This document shows, piece by piece, positions 1 to 10,195 of a stretch of DNA of 64,000 nucleotides. Position numbers and translations under genes: made by a program. The DNA is from Gammaproteobacteria bacterium (GTDB lineage Bacteria; Pseudomonadota; Gammaproteobacteria; Steroidobacterales; GCA-2729495). Positions within the stretch are counted from its first letter, which is position 1. Each line of letters opens with the position of its first letter. The notes beneath the pieces were generated by a model, which was given only the letters and a program-made list of their open reading frames with translations, was not told the DNA's origin and made no database searches. The stretch spans positions 89,928 to 153,927 of the forward strand of contig JAAERX010000002.1 in NCBI GenBank assembly GCA_024229935.1, written 5' to 3'.

Positions 1-312
1 TGTACGGGTACGCTGACCACGCAGGGGGAGACCCCGACGATGCCGAATACCACGGTAACAACCAAGGTCCATCAACCGTTTAATGCTCATGGCAGTTTCA
101 CGACGGAGGTCACCTTCCACAATAAATTTTGCCACTTCAGAACGAAGCAGTTCCACCTCGGGCTCACTAAGGTCTTTAACCTTAACATCAGGTGCAATCT
201 TTGCTGCTGCACAAATATCAGCAGCACGATTACGGCCGATGCCATAAACGCTCGTAAGCGCAATCACGATATGCTTGTTTAAAGGTATGTTTATACCTGC
301 AATACGGGCCAT
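1..312 (-). CDS. rpsM: 30S ribosomal protein S13 (partial, C-terminus cut by window edge)
   Basis: S13 sits in the head of the small ribosomal subunit and contacts P-site tRNA. The visible 104 codons begin [10 protein letters not shown], continue through a YGIGRNRA motif typical of the S13 helix-two-turn-helix, and end in LRGQRTRT at base 1, so roughly the last dozen residues lie outside. A GGAG ribosome-binding site lies nine bases before the ATG. It follows rpmJ, as at the start of the gammaproteobacterial alpha operon. Identity is certain; only the C-terminus is unseen. Confidence 0.97.
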   Translation of the reverse strand, partial: MARIAGINIPLNKHIVIALTSVYGIGRNRAADICAAAKIAPDVKVKDLSEPEVELLRSEVAKFIVEGDLRRETAMSIKRLMDLGCYRGIRHRRGLPLRGQRTRT

Positions 313-350
313 TCTTAATCTCCGTTAACGTTAGCAGTTAGTCTTAACGA

Positions 351-464
351 CTAACCCTGACGCTGCTTATGCCGCGGGTCGGTGCAGATAACACGCAGCA
401 CACCTTTTCTGCGGATGATCTTGCAGTTTCTGCAGATCTTCTTAACTGATGCACGAACTTTCAT
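351..464 (-). CDS. rpmJ: 50S ribosomal protein L36
   Basis: A 37-residue protein starting [10 protein letters not shown]. It has the zinc-ribbon ligands Cys11, Cys14, Cys27 and His32 (CRNC, then C-TDPRH), so it is the zinc-binding (C+) form of L36. L36 is the smallest 50S protein and stabilises 23S rRNA near the peptidyl-transferase centre. It lies 30 bases after secY and 38 before rpsM, the usual end of the spc operon. Found by reading the gap, since it is very short. Confidence 0.97.
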   Translation of the reverse strand: MKVRASVKKICRNCKIIRRKGVLRVICTDPRHKQRQG

Positions 465-494
465 CGTTCTCTCCAGATCTTCTTCAGGCTCGCC

Positions 495-1838
495 TTAACG
501 AGCCTGACCGGCACGGCCATAGCCATGCAAATTAGCTTTCTTCAACAGGCCATCATATTGCTGTGACATCATGTGGGCCTGCAGTTGTGACATAAAGTCC
601 ATGGTTACAACAACAATAATTAACAGTGATGTACCGCCAAAATAAAATGGCACCTGCGCATACAAAATCATGAACTCAGGCAGCAAACATACGCAGGCAA
701 TATAGATTGCACCCCAGAAGGTCAGCCGCGTAAGCACCTTGTCAATATACTCAGCTGTCTGTGTACCCGGACGTATACCCGGAATAAATCCACCTGATTT
801 CTTCAGGTTGTCAGCTGTTTCACGTGAGTTAAATACCAATGCTGTATAGAAAAAGCAGAAAAACACAATCAGCGAGGCATATAGAAAAATATAGATGGGC
901 TGACCCGGTGATAACTTGGCAGCAATAGTCTGTAACCAGGCCATCGACTCACTGGTACCACCCCACTGAGCCAGAGTAGCCGGAAATAGAATCAAACTAC
1001 TTGCAAAAATCGGAGGGATAACACCTGACATATTGATCTTGAATGGCAGATGACTTGTCTGGCCGGCCATCATACGGCGACCTTGCTGTCGTTTGGCATA
1101 GTTGACCGTAATTCTGCGCTGGCCGCGTTCCATAAATACAACAAAATAAGTTACCGCTAGCACCAATATTATTAGCACCAATGCCAGTGTTGGTGACATC
1201 TCACCTGTATTTACCAACTCAAGAGTGCCACCAATTGCAGATGGCAGTCCTGCAATAATACTGGAGAGGATAATCATGGAGATACCGTTACCGATACCAC
1301 GCTCAGTGATTTGCTCACCCAGCCACATCAGAAATACGGTTCCGGTCACAAGCGTAACAGCGGCCGTGAAAACAAAATTTGGGCCAGGATTAATAACCAC
1401 ACCCTGATTCTGGAAAGCTACCGCTGCACCAAAAGCCTGAGCACTGGCAAGAATTACAGTGAAATAACGTGTGTACTGGGTAATCTTTCGCCGCCCTGCC
1501 TCACCTTCTTTCTTAAGCTGAGCAATCTGCGGCACCACCACGCCAGCCATCTGCATAATAATAGAAGCAGAAATATACGGCATGATGCCTAATGCAAAAA
1601 TACTAAGTCGTTGCAGTGCGCCACCAGAGAACATATTAAACATACTCAGAATGGTGCCTGACTGCTCTTGAAAGAACTGCTCAAGTGCAACCGGATCAAT
1701 ACCCGGCACAGGTATAAAGGTGCCGATACGATAGACAATCAGAGCAGCCGCCAAGAAAAACAGGCGCGAACGCAAATCAGCAAAGCGGGAAGCTTCACCA
1801 AGTGCAGATGCCGGGTTTTCTAGTTTACCTTTTGCCAC
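495..1838 (-). CDS. secY: Protein translocase channel subunit SecY
   Basis: SecY forms the membrane channel through which SecA or the ribosome pushes unfolded proteins; SecE, also in this window, clamps it. The 447 residues show about ten hydrophobic segments, the FIPVPGIDP segment after helix 1, the [10 protein letters not shown] motif in the middle, the cytoplasmic loop [10 protein letters not shown] and a C-terminal [18 protein letters not shown] segment. Length matches the family (about 440). The start is GTG (GTG GCA AAA GGT) with only a weak AGAGA purine stretch upstream. It sits in its normal spc position between rplO and rpmJ. Confidence 0.97.
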   Translation of the reverse strand: MAKGKLENPASALGEASRFADLRSRLFFLAAALIVYRIGTFIPVPGIDPVALEQFFQEQSGTILSMFNMFSGGALQRLSIFALGIMPYISASIIMQMAGVVVPQIAQLKKEGEAGRRKITQYTRYFTVILASAQAFGAAVAFQNQGVVINPGPNFVFTAAVTLVTGTVFLMWLGEQITERGIGNGISMIILSSIIAGLPSAIGGTLELVNTGEMSPTLALVLIILVLAVTYFVVFMERGQRRITVNYAKRQQGRRMMAGQTSHLPFKINMSGVIPPIFASSLILFPATLAQWGGTSESMAWLQTIAAKLSPGQPIYIFLYASLIVFFCFFYTALVFNSRETADNLKKSGGFIPGIRPGTQTAEYIDKVLTRLTFWGAIYIACVCLLPEFMILYAQVPFYFGGTSLLIIVVVTMDFMSQLQAHMMSQQYDGLLKKANLHGYGRAGQAR

Positions 1839-1915
1839 TTTTTTCTCTGTTTGCCTTAATATTGGTGCTCTTGCCCATCAACCCGGCTTCGCCGTGATCT
1901 GGCCTGGGACCCCAC

Positions 1916-2350
1916 CTATTCTTCTATACTGCCGCCGGCCTTTTCAATGGCCTCACGTGCACCTTTGGTAACACCTACGCCTCTCAGCTTTACGGCCTTG
2001 CTTACTTCACCGCTGGCAAAAACCTTTGCCCTTGTGCTCTGTTGTGCAATGACACCGGCACGCTTAAGCGCCAGCAAATCAATTTCTTCTTCCTCAATCG
2101 CGTTCAGTTCACTCAAGCGAACCTCTGCGTACGTTCGGGCTTTAGCCGAACGAAAACCGACTTTTGGCAGACGTCGATGAATCGGCATTTGGCCGCCTTC
2201 AAAGCCAACCTTATGGTAGCCACCAGAACGCGCTTTCTGGCCTTTCTGGCCGCGTCCGCATGTCTTGCCCTGACCAGCTGAATGGCCACGCCCAAGGCGT
2301 TTGCTCGTTGGCTTGCTACCTGCAACAGGACCCATTGAGTTCAGTTTCAT
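1916..2350 (-). CDS. rplO: 50S ribosomal protein L15
   Basis: L15 is a late-assembling 50S protein. The 144 residues start [13 protein letters not shown] and carry the glycine- and basic-rich N-terminal tail ([19 protein letters not shown]) that threads into 23S rRNA, then [19 protein letters not shown]. Length equals E. coli L15. Its ATG directly abuts the rpmD stop codon, implying translational coupling. A 77-base gap separates it from secY. Confidence 0.97.
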   Translation of the reverse strand: MKLNSMGPVAGSKPTSKRLGRGHSAGQGKTCGRGQKGQKARSGGYHKVGFEGGQMPIHRRLPKVGFRSAKARTYAEVRLSELNAIEEEEIDLLALKRAGVIAQQSTRAKVFASGEVSKAVKLRGVGVTKGAREAIEKAGGSIEE

Positions 2351-2551
2351 TTATACGTCCTCAACCTGCAGGAGATAAGAAGCCTTATTAATCATCCCAC
2401 GATTCTCTGGCGTATCATCAACAATTACGCTGTGATTGATACGGCGTAAACCCAAGCCTGCCACACACGCCTGGTGATTTTTCAAACGTCCGTACTTACT
2501 CTTAATAAGAGTAACTTTAACTTTTCCCGCTTTGCTTTTTGCTTTAGCCAT
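2351..2551 (-). CDS. rpmD: 50S ribosomal protein L30
   Basis: A 66-residue protein with the L30 signature: a basic N-terminus ([10 protein letters not shown]), [21 protein letters not shown] and [19 protein letters not shown]. The open frame extends upstream without a stop, but the ATG at 2551 gives the start and size expected for L30; the longer reading runs antiparallel through rpsE coding sequence in another frame. It lies between rpsE and rplO and ends immediately before the rplO ATG. Confidence 0.95.
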   Translation of the reverse strand: MAKAKSKAGKVKVTLIKSKYGRLKNHQACVAGLGLRRINHSVIVDDTPENRGMINKASYLLQVEDV

Positions 2552-2555
2552 GACC

Positions 2556-3062
2556 TCAACCTGTGATGTCAGCAACTGACTTGCCACGTTTTGCAGCAAT
2601 CCGCTCTGGTGACTGAGCTCCACGCAATGCATTAATTGTTGCACGCACCAGATTAATGGGATTACGTGAGCCATAACTCTTTGCCAGCACATTACGCACA
2701 CCTGCCGCTTCAAACACAGCACGCATAGCACCGCCAGCAATTACACCAGTACCTTCAGATGCTGGCTGCATATAAACCTTAGTTGCGCCATGACGACCAA
2801 TCATCTCGTAATGCAACGTGTCATCTTTTAGTGATACACGTTCAAGCTGATTTCTAGCTGCCTGCATTGCCTTCTGAATAGCCAGAGGCACTTCACGAGC
2901 CTTACCGTAACCGAAACCAACGCGGCCTTTACCATCACCAACAACTGTCAATGCAGTAAAACCAAACTGCCGACCGCCTTTGACAACTTTAGCTACGCGG
3001 TTAATCGTAACGAGCTTTTCAATAAAGTCGTCGCCCGCACCCTGATGATCATGTTTTGCCAT
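2556..3062 (-). CDS. rpsE: 30S ribosomal protein S5
   Basis: S5 helps shape the decoding site and mRNA entry tunnel, and it is where spectinomycin-resistance and ram mutations arise. The 168 residues contain the double-stranded-RNA-binding N-domain ([36 protein letters not shown]) and the C-domain with [22 protein letters not shown]. Length matches E. coli (167). Canonical spc-operon position, four bases before rpmD. Confidence 0.97.
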   Translation of the reverse strand: MAKHDHQGAGDDFIEKLVTINRVAKVVKGGRQFGFTALTVVGDGKGRVGFGYGKAREVPLAIQKAMQAARNQLERVSLKDDTLHYEMIGRHGATKVYMQPASEGTGVIAGGAMRAVFEAAGVRNVLAKSYGSRNPINLVRATINALRGAQSPERIAAKRGKSVADITG

Positions 3063-3075
3063 GTGTTTTACCCTG

Positions 3076-3429
3076 CTAGACCTTTAGGCCCTGCTCACGC
3101 GCCGCATCTGCAAGCGCCTTGACCCTACCGTGATAACGGAAACCCGAACGATCGAATGCCACCTGTTCAATACCGGCTGATTTAGCTTTGTCAGCTATTG
3201 CTTTACCAACTGCCTGTGCAGCTTCAACGTTGCCAGTACCCTTCAAAGACTTACGCATATCAGCTTGTATGGTCGATGCACTCACGATGACAGTACTGCC
3301 ATCTGCCGCAATAACCTGCGCATAAATATGCTGCGATGTACGATGCACCGAAAGTCGGGGCACGCCCAGCTCCCGAATTTTTGCTCGGGTGCGACGGGCT
3401 CTGCGTAATCTGTTTTGTTTCTTGTCCAT
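3076..3429 (-). CDS. rplR: 50S ribosomal protein L18
   Basis: L18 binds 5S rRNA and docks it on the 50S central protuberance together with L5. The 117-residue sequence has the basic head [20 protein letters not shown], the core [16 protein letters not shown] and the C-terminal [25 protein letters not shown] motif. Length equals E. coli L18. Located between rplF and rpsE. Confidence 0.97.
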   Translation of the reverse strand: MDKKQNRLRRARRTRAKIRELGVPRLSVHRTSQHIYAQVIAADGSTVIVSASTIQADMRKSLKGTGNVEAAQAVGKAIADKAKSAGIEQVAFDRSGFRYHGRVKALADAAREQGLKV

Positions 3430-3485
3430 TACTCTTTACCGAAAATCTGTGAGATGTCAGTACATCACTTGCCTGAAACTGACTC

Positions 3486-4019
3486 TTATTTCTTCTTCGC
3501 TTCCTTAAGAACAACTCGTTCTCCGGCATAGCGAACGCCCTTACCTTTATAAGGCTCTGGCGGACGATAATGACGAATCTCAGCCGCAACCTGCCCTACC
3601 TTTTGCTTATCAATACCTTTAACGACAATTTCAGTCTGGCTGGGTGTATCAATAGTGATACCCTCCGGGACGTCATAATTGACGGGGTGTGAAAAGCCCA
3701 GAGTCAGGTTTAGTTTCTTGCCCTGTATCTTGGCACGATAACCTACACCAACAAGCTCCAGCTTACGTTCAAAGCCCTCAGAAACACCGACAACCATGTT
3801 ATTTACAAGCGAACGCATAGTACCGGTTACGGCACTTGCGAATCGGGAGCCACTTTTGGGCTCAAAGGTCGCAACGTTGTCTGCAATATTCATTGTCACT
3901 TCTGAATTAAGCTCCAAGATCATTTCGCCCTTGGGGCCCTTAATCACTATTCCGGTGGGTGACTGGTTGATTTCTATGCCCTTAGGCAACTCAACCGGCA
4001 TTTTTGCAACTCTGGACAT
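3486..4019 (-). CDS. rplF: 50S ribosomal protein L6
   Basis: L6 lies near the factor-binding stalk of the 50S subunit. I start it at [14 protein letters not shown] (ATG at 4019), giving 177 residues, the usual size. A start 25 codons further upstream would overlap the end of rpsH. The two repeated L6 folds are visible, with [19 protein letters not shown] and the C-terminal [20 protein letters not shown] signature. Canonical spc-operon position. Confidence 0.97.
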   Translation of the reverse strand: MSRVAKMPVELPKGIEINQSPTGIVIKGPKGEMILELNSEVTMNIADNVATFEPKSGSRFASAVTGTMRSLVNNMVVGVSEGFERKLELVGVGYRAKIQGKKLNLTLGFSHPVNYDVPEGITIDTPSQTEIVVKGIDKQKVGQVAAEIRHYRPPEPYKGKGVRYAGERVVLKEAKKK

Positions 4020-4044
4020 GTTTCTTAACTCTGCTTCGTAACCA

Positions 4045-4443
4045 TCAGGCAACGATGCAGAGCACCTCCCCGCCAAAGCCTTTTGCACGAGCACTGCGAT
4101 CTGACATCACACCTTCTGACGTTGAAACAATCGCAACGCCCAATCCGTTCATAACTTTAGGCAGTTCACTCTTGCCACGATAAATACGCAAACCTGGCTT
4201 ACTGATTTTCTGAATTTTCTCAATGACCGGCTTGCCATCAAAGTAGCGAAGGGAAACCGTTAGTTCACGCTTGTTACCGGGCTGGTCTACAACCTCGAAT
4301 CCATCAATGTAACCTTCTGCTTCCAACACGCCTGCGATGGATTCTTTAAGCTGTGATGACGGCATACTGACGGATTCCAACGCAACGTTTTGTCCATTAC
4401 GGATCCGTGTCAGCATATCGGCAATAGGGTCTGTCATGCTCAT
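4045..4443 (-). CDS. rpsH: 30S ribosomal protein S8
   Basis: S8 binds the central domain of 16S rRNA early in assembly and, in E. coli, represses the spc operon by binding mRNA near rplE. The 132 residues begin [19 protein letters not shown] and end with the signature [22 protein letters not shown]. Length is close to E. coli (130). It lies between rpsN and rplF. Confidence 0.97.
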   Translation of the reverse strand: MSMTDPIADMLTRIRNGQNVALESVSMPSSQLKESIAGVLEAEGYIDGFEVVDQPGNKRELTVSLRYFDGKPVIEKIQKISKPGLRIYRGKSELPKVMNGLGVAIVSTSEGVMSDRSARAKGFGGEVLCIVA

Positions 4444-4478
4444 ATTCGTGTCCTCATACCAGGGTTAAACAAGCAGCC

Positions 4479-4784
4479 TTACCAGCTTGCTTTGCGTAAG
4501 CCCGGAATATTTCCTTCCATTGTCTGCTCACGCAATTTTGTACGTGACAAACCAAATTTACGGTAGTAGCCCCTTGACCGGCCGGTTAATGCACAGCGAC
4601 TCCGCTGACGAACCGGACTCGAGTCACGTGGCAGCTTTTTCAGCTTATCCATTGCTGCACGACGCTCATCATCACTTGATGCTGGTGCGGCAATAACTCG
4701 CTTTAGTTCGGCACGCTTGGCAGCAAACCGCAGCACCATCTTCTGGCGCTTTGCTTCACGTGCGATCATGGACTTCTTTGCCAT
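4479..4784 (-). CDS. rpsN: 30S ribosomal protein S14 (zinc-free form)
   Basis: A 101-residue S14 beginning [17 protein letters not shown] and ending with [20 protein letters not shown] and [13 protein letters not shown]. It is the long C-minus type: it lacks the CxxC pairs of the short zinc-binding form, unlike L36 in the same operon, which kept its ligands. S14 is a late-assembling head protein near S3 and S10. Located between rplE and rpsH as usual. Confidence 0.97.
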   Translation of the reverse strand: MAKKSMIAREAKRQKMVLRFAAKRAELKRVIAAPASSDDERRAAMDKLKKLPRDSSPVRQRSRCALTGRSRGYYRKFGLSRTKLREQTMEGNIPGLRKASW

Positions 4785-4806
4785 ATTCTCTTACCTGGTT
4801 TCCGAT

Positions 4807-5346
4807 CTATTTCTTAAAAGGGAAGCTAAATGCATCTAGCAAGGCACGGCCCTGCTCATTATTTTTTGCTGTCGTGGTAATACAAATATCCATACCACGA
4901 ACTGAATCAACGCTATCGTAATCAACCTCAGGAAATACGATCTGTTCCTGTACACCCATACTGTAGTTGCCACGACCATCAAACGACTTGGGATTCAAAC
5001 CACGAAAATCCCGAATACGTGGAATTGCAATACTGATTAAACGGTCAAGAAACTCATACATCTGATCTCGCCGTAGTGTTACTTTGCAACCGATAGGGTA
5101 GTTGTCCCGAATCTTAAAGGATGCAACTGACTTACGTGCAAGCGTCACCATTGCTTTCTGACCAGCAATCAGAGTCATATCACCAACGGCCTTTTCAATA
5201 ATCTTCTTATCATTGACAGCCTCACCTACACCCATATTAAGCGTAATTTTGGTGATTTTCGGGACCTCCATAACGTTCTTTAGACCAAGCTCTTCTTGAA
5301 GCTTGGGCATAACGGTGGTCTTGTAGTATTCCTGCAACCTGGACAT
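4807..5346 (-). CDS. rplE: 50S ribosomal protein L5
   Basis: L5 binds 5S rRNA and forms the intersubunit bridge to S13. The 179 residues include the conserved [38 protein letters not shown] and [20 protein letters not shown] segments. Length matches E. coli (179). It follows rplX by 38 bases. Confidence 0.97.
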   Translation of the reverse strand: MSRLQEYYKTTVMPKLQEELGLKNVMEVPKITKITLNMGVGEAVNDKKIIEKAVGDMTLIAGQKAMVTLARKSVASFKIRDNYPIGCKVTLRRDQMYEFLDRLISIAIPRIRDFRGLNPKSFDGRGNYSMGVQEQIVFPEVDYDSVDSVRGMDICITTTAKNNEQGRALLDAFSFPFKK

Positions 5347-5384
5347 TGTCTTTTACTCTGTCTTTCTCTTTAAAAGAAGCCTAA

Positions 5385-5705
5385 CTAAACGTCAACAACT
5401 TCATTATCCGATTTAAAGAATCGCACCTTGCGACCATCTTCAAGTGTCTTAACGCCAACCCGATCACCTTTACCGCTGACAGGGTTGAACAGCATCACAT
5501 TAGAAATGTGGATAGCTCGAGCCTCATCAATAATTCCACCCTGCACACCCGCATTTGGGTTGCCCTTCTGGTGTTTCTTTACAATATTGACGCCTTCAAC
5601 CAGCACCGTATCGTCTTCATCATTGATACGAATCACGGTACCGCGCCGGCCTTTATCTTTGCCTGCGATAACGATCACTTCGTCATTTCTTTTAATTCTG
5701 TTCAT
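5385..5705 (-). CDS. rplX: 50S ribosomal protein L24
   Basis: L24 is an assembly-initiating 50S protein located at the polypeptide tunnel exit. I choose the ATG at 5705 (MNRIKRNDEVIVIAGKDKGR, 106 residues), because the 21-codon upstream extension overlaps rplN and is not L24-like. The KOW motif (EVIVIAGKDKGRRGTVIRI) and VEGVNIVKKHQKGNPNAGVQ are clear. Normal place after rplN. Confidence 0.96.
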   Translation of the reverse strand: MNRIKRNDEVIVIAGKDKGRRGTVIRINDEDDTVLVEGVNIVKKHQKGNPNAGVQGGIIDEARAIHISNVMLFNPVSGKGDRVGVKTLEDGRKVRFFKSDNEVVDV

Positions 5706-5739
5706 GGTTCTATCAGTACCTGTTCCGGACGCCTCTAAA

Positions 5740-6108
5740 CTAAAGAACCTCAGGAGCCAGAGAAACAATCTTCATAAACTTGCCGGCACGTAATTCACGT
5801 GTAACCGGGCCAAAAATACGTGTGCCAATTGGCTCAAGTTTGGCATTCAGCAAAACAGCTGCATTGCCATCAAAACGGATCAGAGAACCGTCTGCTCTGC
5901 GTACGCCCTTTCGAGTACGCACAACAACTGCGTTATAAACTTCACCCTTCTTAACGCGTCCACGAGGAATTGCATCTTTAATACTGACCTTGATGACATC
6001 ACCAATGCCTGCATAACGGCGCTTGGAACCACCAAGAACCTTGATACACATCACACGCCGTGCACCGCTGTTATCGGCTGCGTTAAGGACTGTTTGCATC
6101 TGAATCAT
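5740..6108 (-). CDS. rplN: 50S ribosomal protein L14
   Basis: First gene of the spc group. 122 residues starting [22 protein letters not shown] with [20 protein letters not shown] and [20 protein letters not shown], the L14 signature. L14 sits at the subunit interface and is the binding target of the silencing factor RsfS. Length equals E. coli (123). It follows rpsQ after 33 bases, and I saw no strong promoter in that gap. Confidence 0.97.
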   Translation of the reverse strand: MIQMQTVLNAADNSGARRVMCIKVLGGSKRRYAGIGDVIKVSIKDAIPRGRVKKGEVYNAVVVRTRKGVRRADGSLIRFDGNAAVLLNAKLEPIGTRIFGPVTRELRAGKFMKIVSLAPEVL

Positions 6109-6141
6109 GTTTGATCACCGAACGGCCCAGGCCGTTTTCCC

Positions 6142-6435
6142 TTACGCTTTAGCGCGCCCAATAATTTCAACTAGGCGCCAGGATTTATTTTTTGAAAAAG
6201 GTCTGCATTCCGCAATTACTACCTTGTCACCTTCATTGCATGAGTTATCTTCATCATGGGCCATGTAGCGGGTTGTACGGCGCATGTATTTACCATACAA
6301 AGGGTGCTTAACCAGGCGCTCAACAGATACAGATACTGACTTATCCATCTTGCTACTAGTTACCTTGCCGGTAACTGTGCGTAACTTGCCGTCTTCAGCG
6401 TTTTCACTCACTGCATTTTCTGCCTTGTCATTCAT
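6142..6435 (-). CDS. rpsQ: 30S ribosomal protein S17
   Basis: S17 is a primary 16S rRNA-binding protein. 97 residues, about a dozen more than E. coli S17 because of an acidic N-terminal extension ([18 protein letters not shown]) before the usual [18 protein letters not shown]. The [23 protein letters not shown] stretch is diagnostic. Its start overlaps the end of rpmC by four bases, favouring this long start and translational coupling. Last gene of the S10 group. Confidence 0.95.
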   Translation of the reverse strand: MNDKAENAVSENAEDGKLRTVTGKVTSSKMDKSVSVSVERLVKHPLYGKYMRRTTRYMAHDEDNSCNEGDKVVIAECRPFSKNKSWRLVEIIGRAKA

Positions 6436-6650
6436 TTAGAAGCACCTGCTTGACTAGATGCCTCAATTTCCTTTGCCCGCAGTACTGTTTTTACCCGTGC
6501 AATACTCTTACGCACCTTTCGGTACTGGTCTGGACGCGCCATCTGCCCCGTAGCCTGCTGCATACGCAGATTGAATTGCTCACGACGAAGGCCAACAAGC
6601 TCTTCAAGCAATTCATTCTGGCTCTTATTTTGAAGTTCACTTGCGTTCAT
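6432..6650 (-). CDS. rpmC: 50S ribosomal protein L29
   Basis: L29 lies at the tunnel exit and helps bind trigger factor and SRP. 72 residues of mostly helical sequence, with the signature [20 protein letters not shown] and [19 protein letters not shown]. Slightly longer than E. coli (63). It overlaps rplP by one base and rpsQ by four bases. Confidence 0.96.
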   Translation of the reverse strand: MNASELQNKSQNELLEELVGLRREQFNLRMQQATGQMARPDQYRKVRKSIARVKTVLRAKEIEASSQAGASK

Positions 6651-7063
6651 TAGATTACCTGCCGGCTCACAAACCGCGTTGCAAAAGGCAGCTTAGATGC
6701 CGCCAACGTGAAGGCTTCTCGTGCCACATCTTCAGACACACCTTCCATTTCATATAAAATTTTGCCTGGCTGAATCTGGGCAACCCAATATTCAACGCTA
6801 CCCTTACCCTTACCCTGGCGCACTTCCAGAGGTTTCTTTGTAATAGGTTTATCAGGAAAAACTCGAATCCAGATCTTTCCGCCACGCTTAATATGACGGG
6901 TCATCGCACGACGAGCCGCTTCTATCTGACGCGCTGTCAAACGACCACGACTGGTTGCTTTCAAGCCAAACTCGCCAAAAGCTACTGTACTTCCGCGATG
7001 CGCAAGACCGCGATTGCGGCCCTTCATCTGTTTGCGGAATTTTGTTCGTTTAGGTTGAAGCAT
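6650..7063 (-). CDS. rplP: 50S ribosomal protein L16
   Basis: L16 organises the A-site finger and is needed late in 50S assembly. 137 residues starting [19 protein letters not shown], with the [19 protein letters not shown] loop whose arginine is hydroxylated in E. coli by the YcfD oxygenase. Length equals E. coli (136). It begins ten bases after the rpsC stop. Confidence 0.97.
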   Translation of the reverse strand: MLQPKRTKFRKQMKGRNRGLAHRGSTVAFGEFGLKATSRGRLTARQIEAARRAMTRHIKRGGKIWIRVFPDKPITKKPLEVRQGKGKGSVEYWVAQIQPGKILYEMEGVSEDVAREAFTLAASKLPFATRFVSRQVI

Positions 7064-7072
7064 TTACGTGTC

Positions 7073-7756
7073 CTATCGTCCAGCCTGCTCAGCAGCCGGC
7101 TTAATAACTTCCTGCTGTCCGCCTATTACTTCACCACGGAAAATCCAGACCTTCACGCCAATAATTCCATAGGTAGTCATTGCTTCAGAAAATCCATAAT
7201 CAATGTCTGCTCGGAATGTATGCAATGGCACTCTACCTTCTCGATACCACTCTGAGCGGGCAATCTCTGCGCCATTTAAACGACCGCCTACTTTTACCTT
7301 GATACCTTCAGCACCAAGACGCATGGTGTTGGTCACTGCACGCTTCATAGCGCGCCGGAACATCACCCGACGCTCAAGTTGCTGGGCAATACCTTCTGCA
7401 ACCAGCTGAGCATCCAGTTCAGGCTTACGGATTTCAGAGATATTAAGACGTACATCCTGCAGCGGCAGGTTGATCATCTTGCATATTTCTGCACGTAATT
7501 TCTCAATATCTTCGCCCTTCTTACCTATAACAATACCCGGTCGTGCGGTATGAACAGTAATACTGGCCTTACGTGCTGGTCGCTCAATCTGTATACGACT
7601 AACTGAAGCCTCTTTAAGCTGCTTCCTCAGAAATGCACGCACCTGAAAATCCTCAAATACGTATTTTGAATATTGCTTACTATCTGCATACCAAGTAGAA
7701 GTCCAATCTCTGGTGATACCAAGACGGATGCCAATCGGATGTACTTTCTGGCCCAT
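7073..7756 (-). CDS. rpsC: 30S ribosomal protein S3
   Basis: S3 lines the mRNA entry channel and has helicase activity with S4 and S5. 227 residues beginning [14 protein letters not shown]. The KH RNA-binding domain is seen at [20 protein letters not shown] (about residues 66-85), followed by the C-terminal S3 domain with [19 protein letters not shown]. Length is close to E. coli (233). Normal place after rplV. Confidence 0.97.
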   Translation of the reverse strand: MGQKVHPIGIRLGITRDWTSTWYADSKQYSKYVFEDFQVRAFLRKQLKEASVSRIQIERPARKASITVHTARPGIVIGKKGEDIEKLRAEICKMINLPLQDVRLNISEIRKPELDAQLVAEGIAQQLERRVMFRRAMKRAVTNTMRLGAEGIKVKVGGRLNGAEIARSEWYREGRVPLHTFRADIDYGFSEAMTTYGIIGVKVWIFRGEVIGGQQEVIKPAAEQAGR

Positions 7757-7765
7757 ATTGGTTCC

Positions 7766-8098
7766 TTATTCGTCCGCGACCTGAACAATGATGTGGCTAT
7801 TACGCTTAATAATTCGCGTACCACGACCTTTAGCTCGGGCGCGATATCGTCGCAATCCCGGACCTTCATTTATTTCTATGCAGCTAACCTTAAGCTCATC
7901 GATGTCAGCACCATGATTGTGCTCAGCATTGGCAATAGCAGACTCAAGAACCTTCTTGAGCATTGCAGCACCCTTCTTTGGCATAAAACTCAGCGTTTGC
8001 AGAGCACTGCCAACAGGTTTACCGCGCACAACGTCAGCAACCAATCGAACCTTTTGGGCCGAGATAGGTGCATAACTTAATTTTGCAGAAACACGCAT
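7766..8098 (-). CDS. rplV: 50S ribosomal protein L22
   Basis: L22 extends a beta-hairpin into the peptide exit tunnel and is a site of macrolide resistance. I use the ATG at 8098 ([20 protein letters not shown], 110 residues, equal to E. coli); the longer frame would overlap rpsS. The hairpin segment [18 protein letters not shown] looks wild type. It begins ten bases after the rpsS stop. Confidence 0.96.
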   Translation of the reverse strand: MRVSAKLSYAPISAQKVRLVADVVRGKPVGSALQTLSFMPKKGAAMLKKVLESAIANAEHNHGADIDELKVSCIEINEGPGLRRYRARAKGRGTRIIKRNSHIIVQVADE

Positions 8099-8108
8099 CG
8101 TTGCTTTC

Positions 8109-8381
8109 CTACTTCGTCTTCCGGTCACCAGAGTGACCTCTGTACGTACGGGTACCAGCAAACTCACCTAGTTTGTGGCCCACCATGTTCTCAGAAACAA
8201 GCACTGGCACATGATCACGGCCGTTATGCACAGCAATGGTCAGCCCAATCATGTCAGGAATAATCATCGAACGGCGCGACCAGGTCTTTACTGGTTTGCG
8301 ACTATTGCTAGCCACTGCTGCCTGGACTTTCTTTTCCAGGTGCCCATCTATGAAAGGACCTTTTTTAATCGATCGTGGCAC
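8109..8381 (-). CDS. rpsS: 30S ribosomal protein S19
   Basis: S19 forms a complex with S13 in the 30S head. 90 residues starting [19 protein letters not shown], with [20 protein letters not shown] and [16 protein letters not shown], the diagnostic S19 motif. Length matches E. coli (92). Located between rplB and rplV. Confidence 0.97.
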   Translation of the reverse strand: MPRSIKKGPFIDGHLEKKVQAAVASNSRKPVKTWSRRSMIIPDMIGLTIAVHNGRDHVPVLVSENMVGHKLGEFAGTRTYRGHSGDRKTK

Positions 8382-8408
8382 GTCTAAACTCTCCGTTTCC
8401 GTTACCTG

Positions 8409-9239
8409 TTACTTACGCCGCTTGCGTCCACGGGCAATCATCTTGTCCGTACGCTTATTGCTGCGAGTCTTATAACCCTTAGTGGGCACGCCCCATGGAG
8501 ATACCGGATGCCGGCCCCCTGATGTACGTCCTTCACCACCACCATGTGGGTGATCAACCGGGTTCATGGCTACACCACGAACTGTTGGCCTAACACCCTG
8601 CCAGCGTTTTGCTCCGGCCTTGCCGAGCTTCCGCAGGTTGTGTTCGTTATGACCCACTTCACCAACTGTGGCGCGGCAGTCAACATGAATCTTGCGCATC
8701 TCACCTGAACGCATACGAAGGGTAGCGTAAGCACCTTCACGTGCAGCAAGCTGCGCTGTACCACCAGCAGCACGAACCAGCTGACCACCTTTACCAGGCT
8801 TCAGCTCTATACAGTGCACCTGCGTACCAACGGGAATATTACGGATAGGTAATGCATTACCCGGCTTAATCGGCACATCTTTACCTGACAAAATAGGGTC
8901 ACCTGCACGACAACCCTTTGGTGCCAGGATATAACGACGCTCACCATCGACGTACAACACCAATGCAAGATGAGCACTACGATTTGGATCATATTCAATC
9001 CGCTCTACCTTGCCCGGTATCCCATCTTTATTGCGCTTGAAATCAACAAGACGGTAATGCCGCTTATGGCCACCGCCCTTATGGCGAGTGGTAATACGAC
9101 CAGCATTATTACGGCCGCCTGTTTTTGACAGCGTGGCAGTCAGACCCGATTGAGGTGCACCCTTGTGCAACTGTGGGCTGTTTACCCGAACCGTAAAACG
9201 ACGTCCTGGTGATGTTGGTTTTAATTGTTGCAGTGACAT
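8409..9239 (-). CDS. rplB: 50S ribosomal protein L2
   Basis: L2 is a primary 23S rRNA-binding protein needed for subunit joining and peptidyl-transferase activity. 276 residues including [30 protein letters not shown] and the highly conserved [20 protein letters not shown] loop containing the functionally important histidine. Length matches E. coli (273). Lies between rplW and rpsS. Confidence 0.98.
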   Translation of the reverse strand: MSLQQLKPTSPGRRFTVRVNSPQLHKGAPQSGLTATLSKTGGRNNAGRITTRHKGGGHKRHYRLVDFKRNKDGIPGKVERIEYDPNRSAHLALVLYVDGERRYILAPKGCRAGDPILSGKDVPIKPGNALPIRNIPVGTQVHCIELKPGKGGQLVRAAGGTAQLAAREGAYATLRMRSGEMRKIHVDCRATVGEVGHNEHNLRKLGKAGAKRWQGVRPTVRGVAMNPVDHPHGGGEGRTSGGRHPVSPWGVPTKGYKTRSNKRTDKMIARGRKRRK

Positions 9240-9260
9240 GTTCGTTAATCCTTAACGTCT

Positions 9261-9578
9261 TTATTCAGCGCCGAGAAAGTCAATGTCATGACCTTCAGCA
9301 AGAGTGACGTAAGCTTTTTTCCAGTCAGCACGTTTACCAAGAGTCTGGCCAAAACGCTTGATCTTGCCTCGAACATTCGAGACCTGAACATTTTCAACCT
9401 TGACTTCGAACATCATTTCGACAGCCTGGGCGATTTCCTTCTTCGTTGAATCTCGACGCACCTTGAAACAAATCTGATTGTGTTTTTCTGCGGCAAGACT
9501 GCTTTTCTCAGACACATGAGGCCCAACAAGTACAGTCATCAAGCGCTCCTGATTCATTGCCTTGGTAGTGCTACTCAT
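9261..9578 (-). CDS. rplW: 50S ribosomal protein L23
   Basis: L23 forms the main docking site for trigger factor and SRP at the exit tunnel. 105 residues with [19 protein letters not shown] near the start and [20 protein letters not shown], then [21 protein letters not shown]. Its ATG overlaps the end of rplD by four bases, indicating coupled translation. Confidence 0.97.
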   Translation of the reverse strand: MSSTTKAMNQERLMTVLVGPHVSEKSSLAAEKHNQICFKVRRDSTKKEIAQAVEMMFEVKVENVQVSNVRGKIKRFGQTLGKRADWKKAYVTLAEGHDIDFLGAE

Positions 9579-10180
9579 ACCAGACTCTCCTCAAGCGCCT
9601 TGATCGCATCTTCAGTCGCAATCACTTTGTCAAAACGAATCAGGCTAACCGGATTTACTTCGCGTAAATCAAGTACATCTACGTAAGGCAGATTACGTGC
9701 CGCCAGACATAATTTTGTTTTGTAGCTTTTAACCAAAATAAGGACATTACGACCTACGTTAAGCTCATCAAGCTTGGCGGCTAACAACTTTGTACGTGGC
9801 TCTTCAAGTTTAATCTTGTCAATAACAAGCAGCCGGTCCTGACGAACCAGCTCTGACAAAATTGAACGCATGGCTGCACGATACATTTTGCGATTAACTT
9901 TCTGACTGTAATCACGTGGCTTGGCAGCAAATGTACGACCACCACCAACCCAAATTGGGCTGCGGGTAGTACCTGCACGGGCACGACCTGTACCCTTCTG
10001 CGCCCATGGCTTAGCACCGCCGCCACGAACAGCGGCACGATTTTTCTGGCCTTTGGTACCACTGCGACCTTTAGCACGGAATGCAGTAACAACCTGATGC
10101 ACAAGCGCCTGGTTAAAGTCTGCAGCAAAGGCTGTGTCATCAACTTCTACCTTGCCACCAGATTGGGTATTTAATTTCAT
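9575..10180 (-). CDS. rplD: 50S ribosomal protein L4
   Basis: L4 lines the exit tunnel with an extended loop and, in E. coli, also represses the S10 operon at both transcription and translation. 201 residues, equal to E. coli. The loop [20 protein letters not shown] and the C-terminal [19 protein letters not shown] are conserved. If L4 autoregulation exists here, the most likely target is the structured leader ahead of rplC rather than an rpsJ leader. Confidence 0.97.
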   Translation of the reverse strand: MKLNTQSGGKVEVDDTAFAADFNQALVHQVVTAFRAKGRSGTKGQKNRAAVRGGGAKPWAQKGTGRARAGTTRSPIWVGGGRTFAAKPRDYSQKVNRKMYRAAMRSILSELVRQDRLLVIDKIKLEEPRTKLLAAKLDELNVGRNVLILVKSYKTKLCLAARNLPYVDVLDLREVNPVSLIRFDKVIATEDAIKALEESLV

Positions 10181-10195
10181 ATCGTGGAACCCGGC

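Noticed and set aside
3486..4094. Longer starts for rplF, rplX, rplV and rpmD
   Set aside because: Each extension overlaps the neighbouring gene and lacks family similarity; the internal ATG gives the family length.
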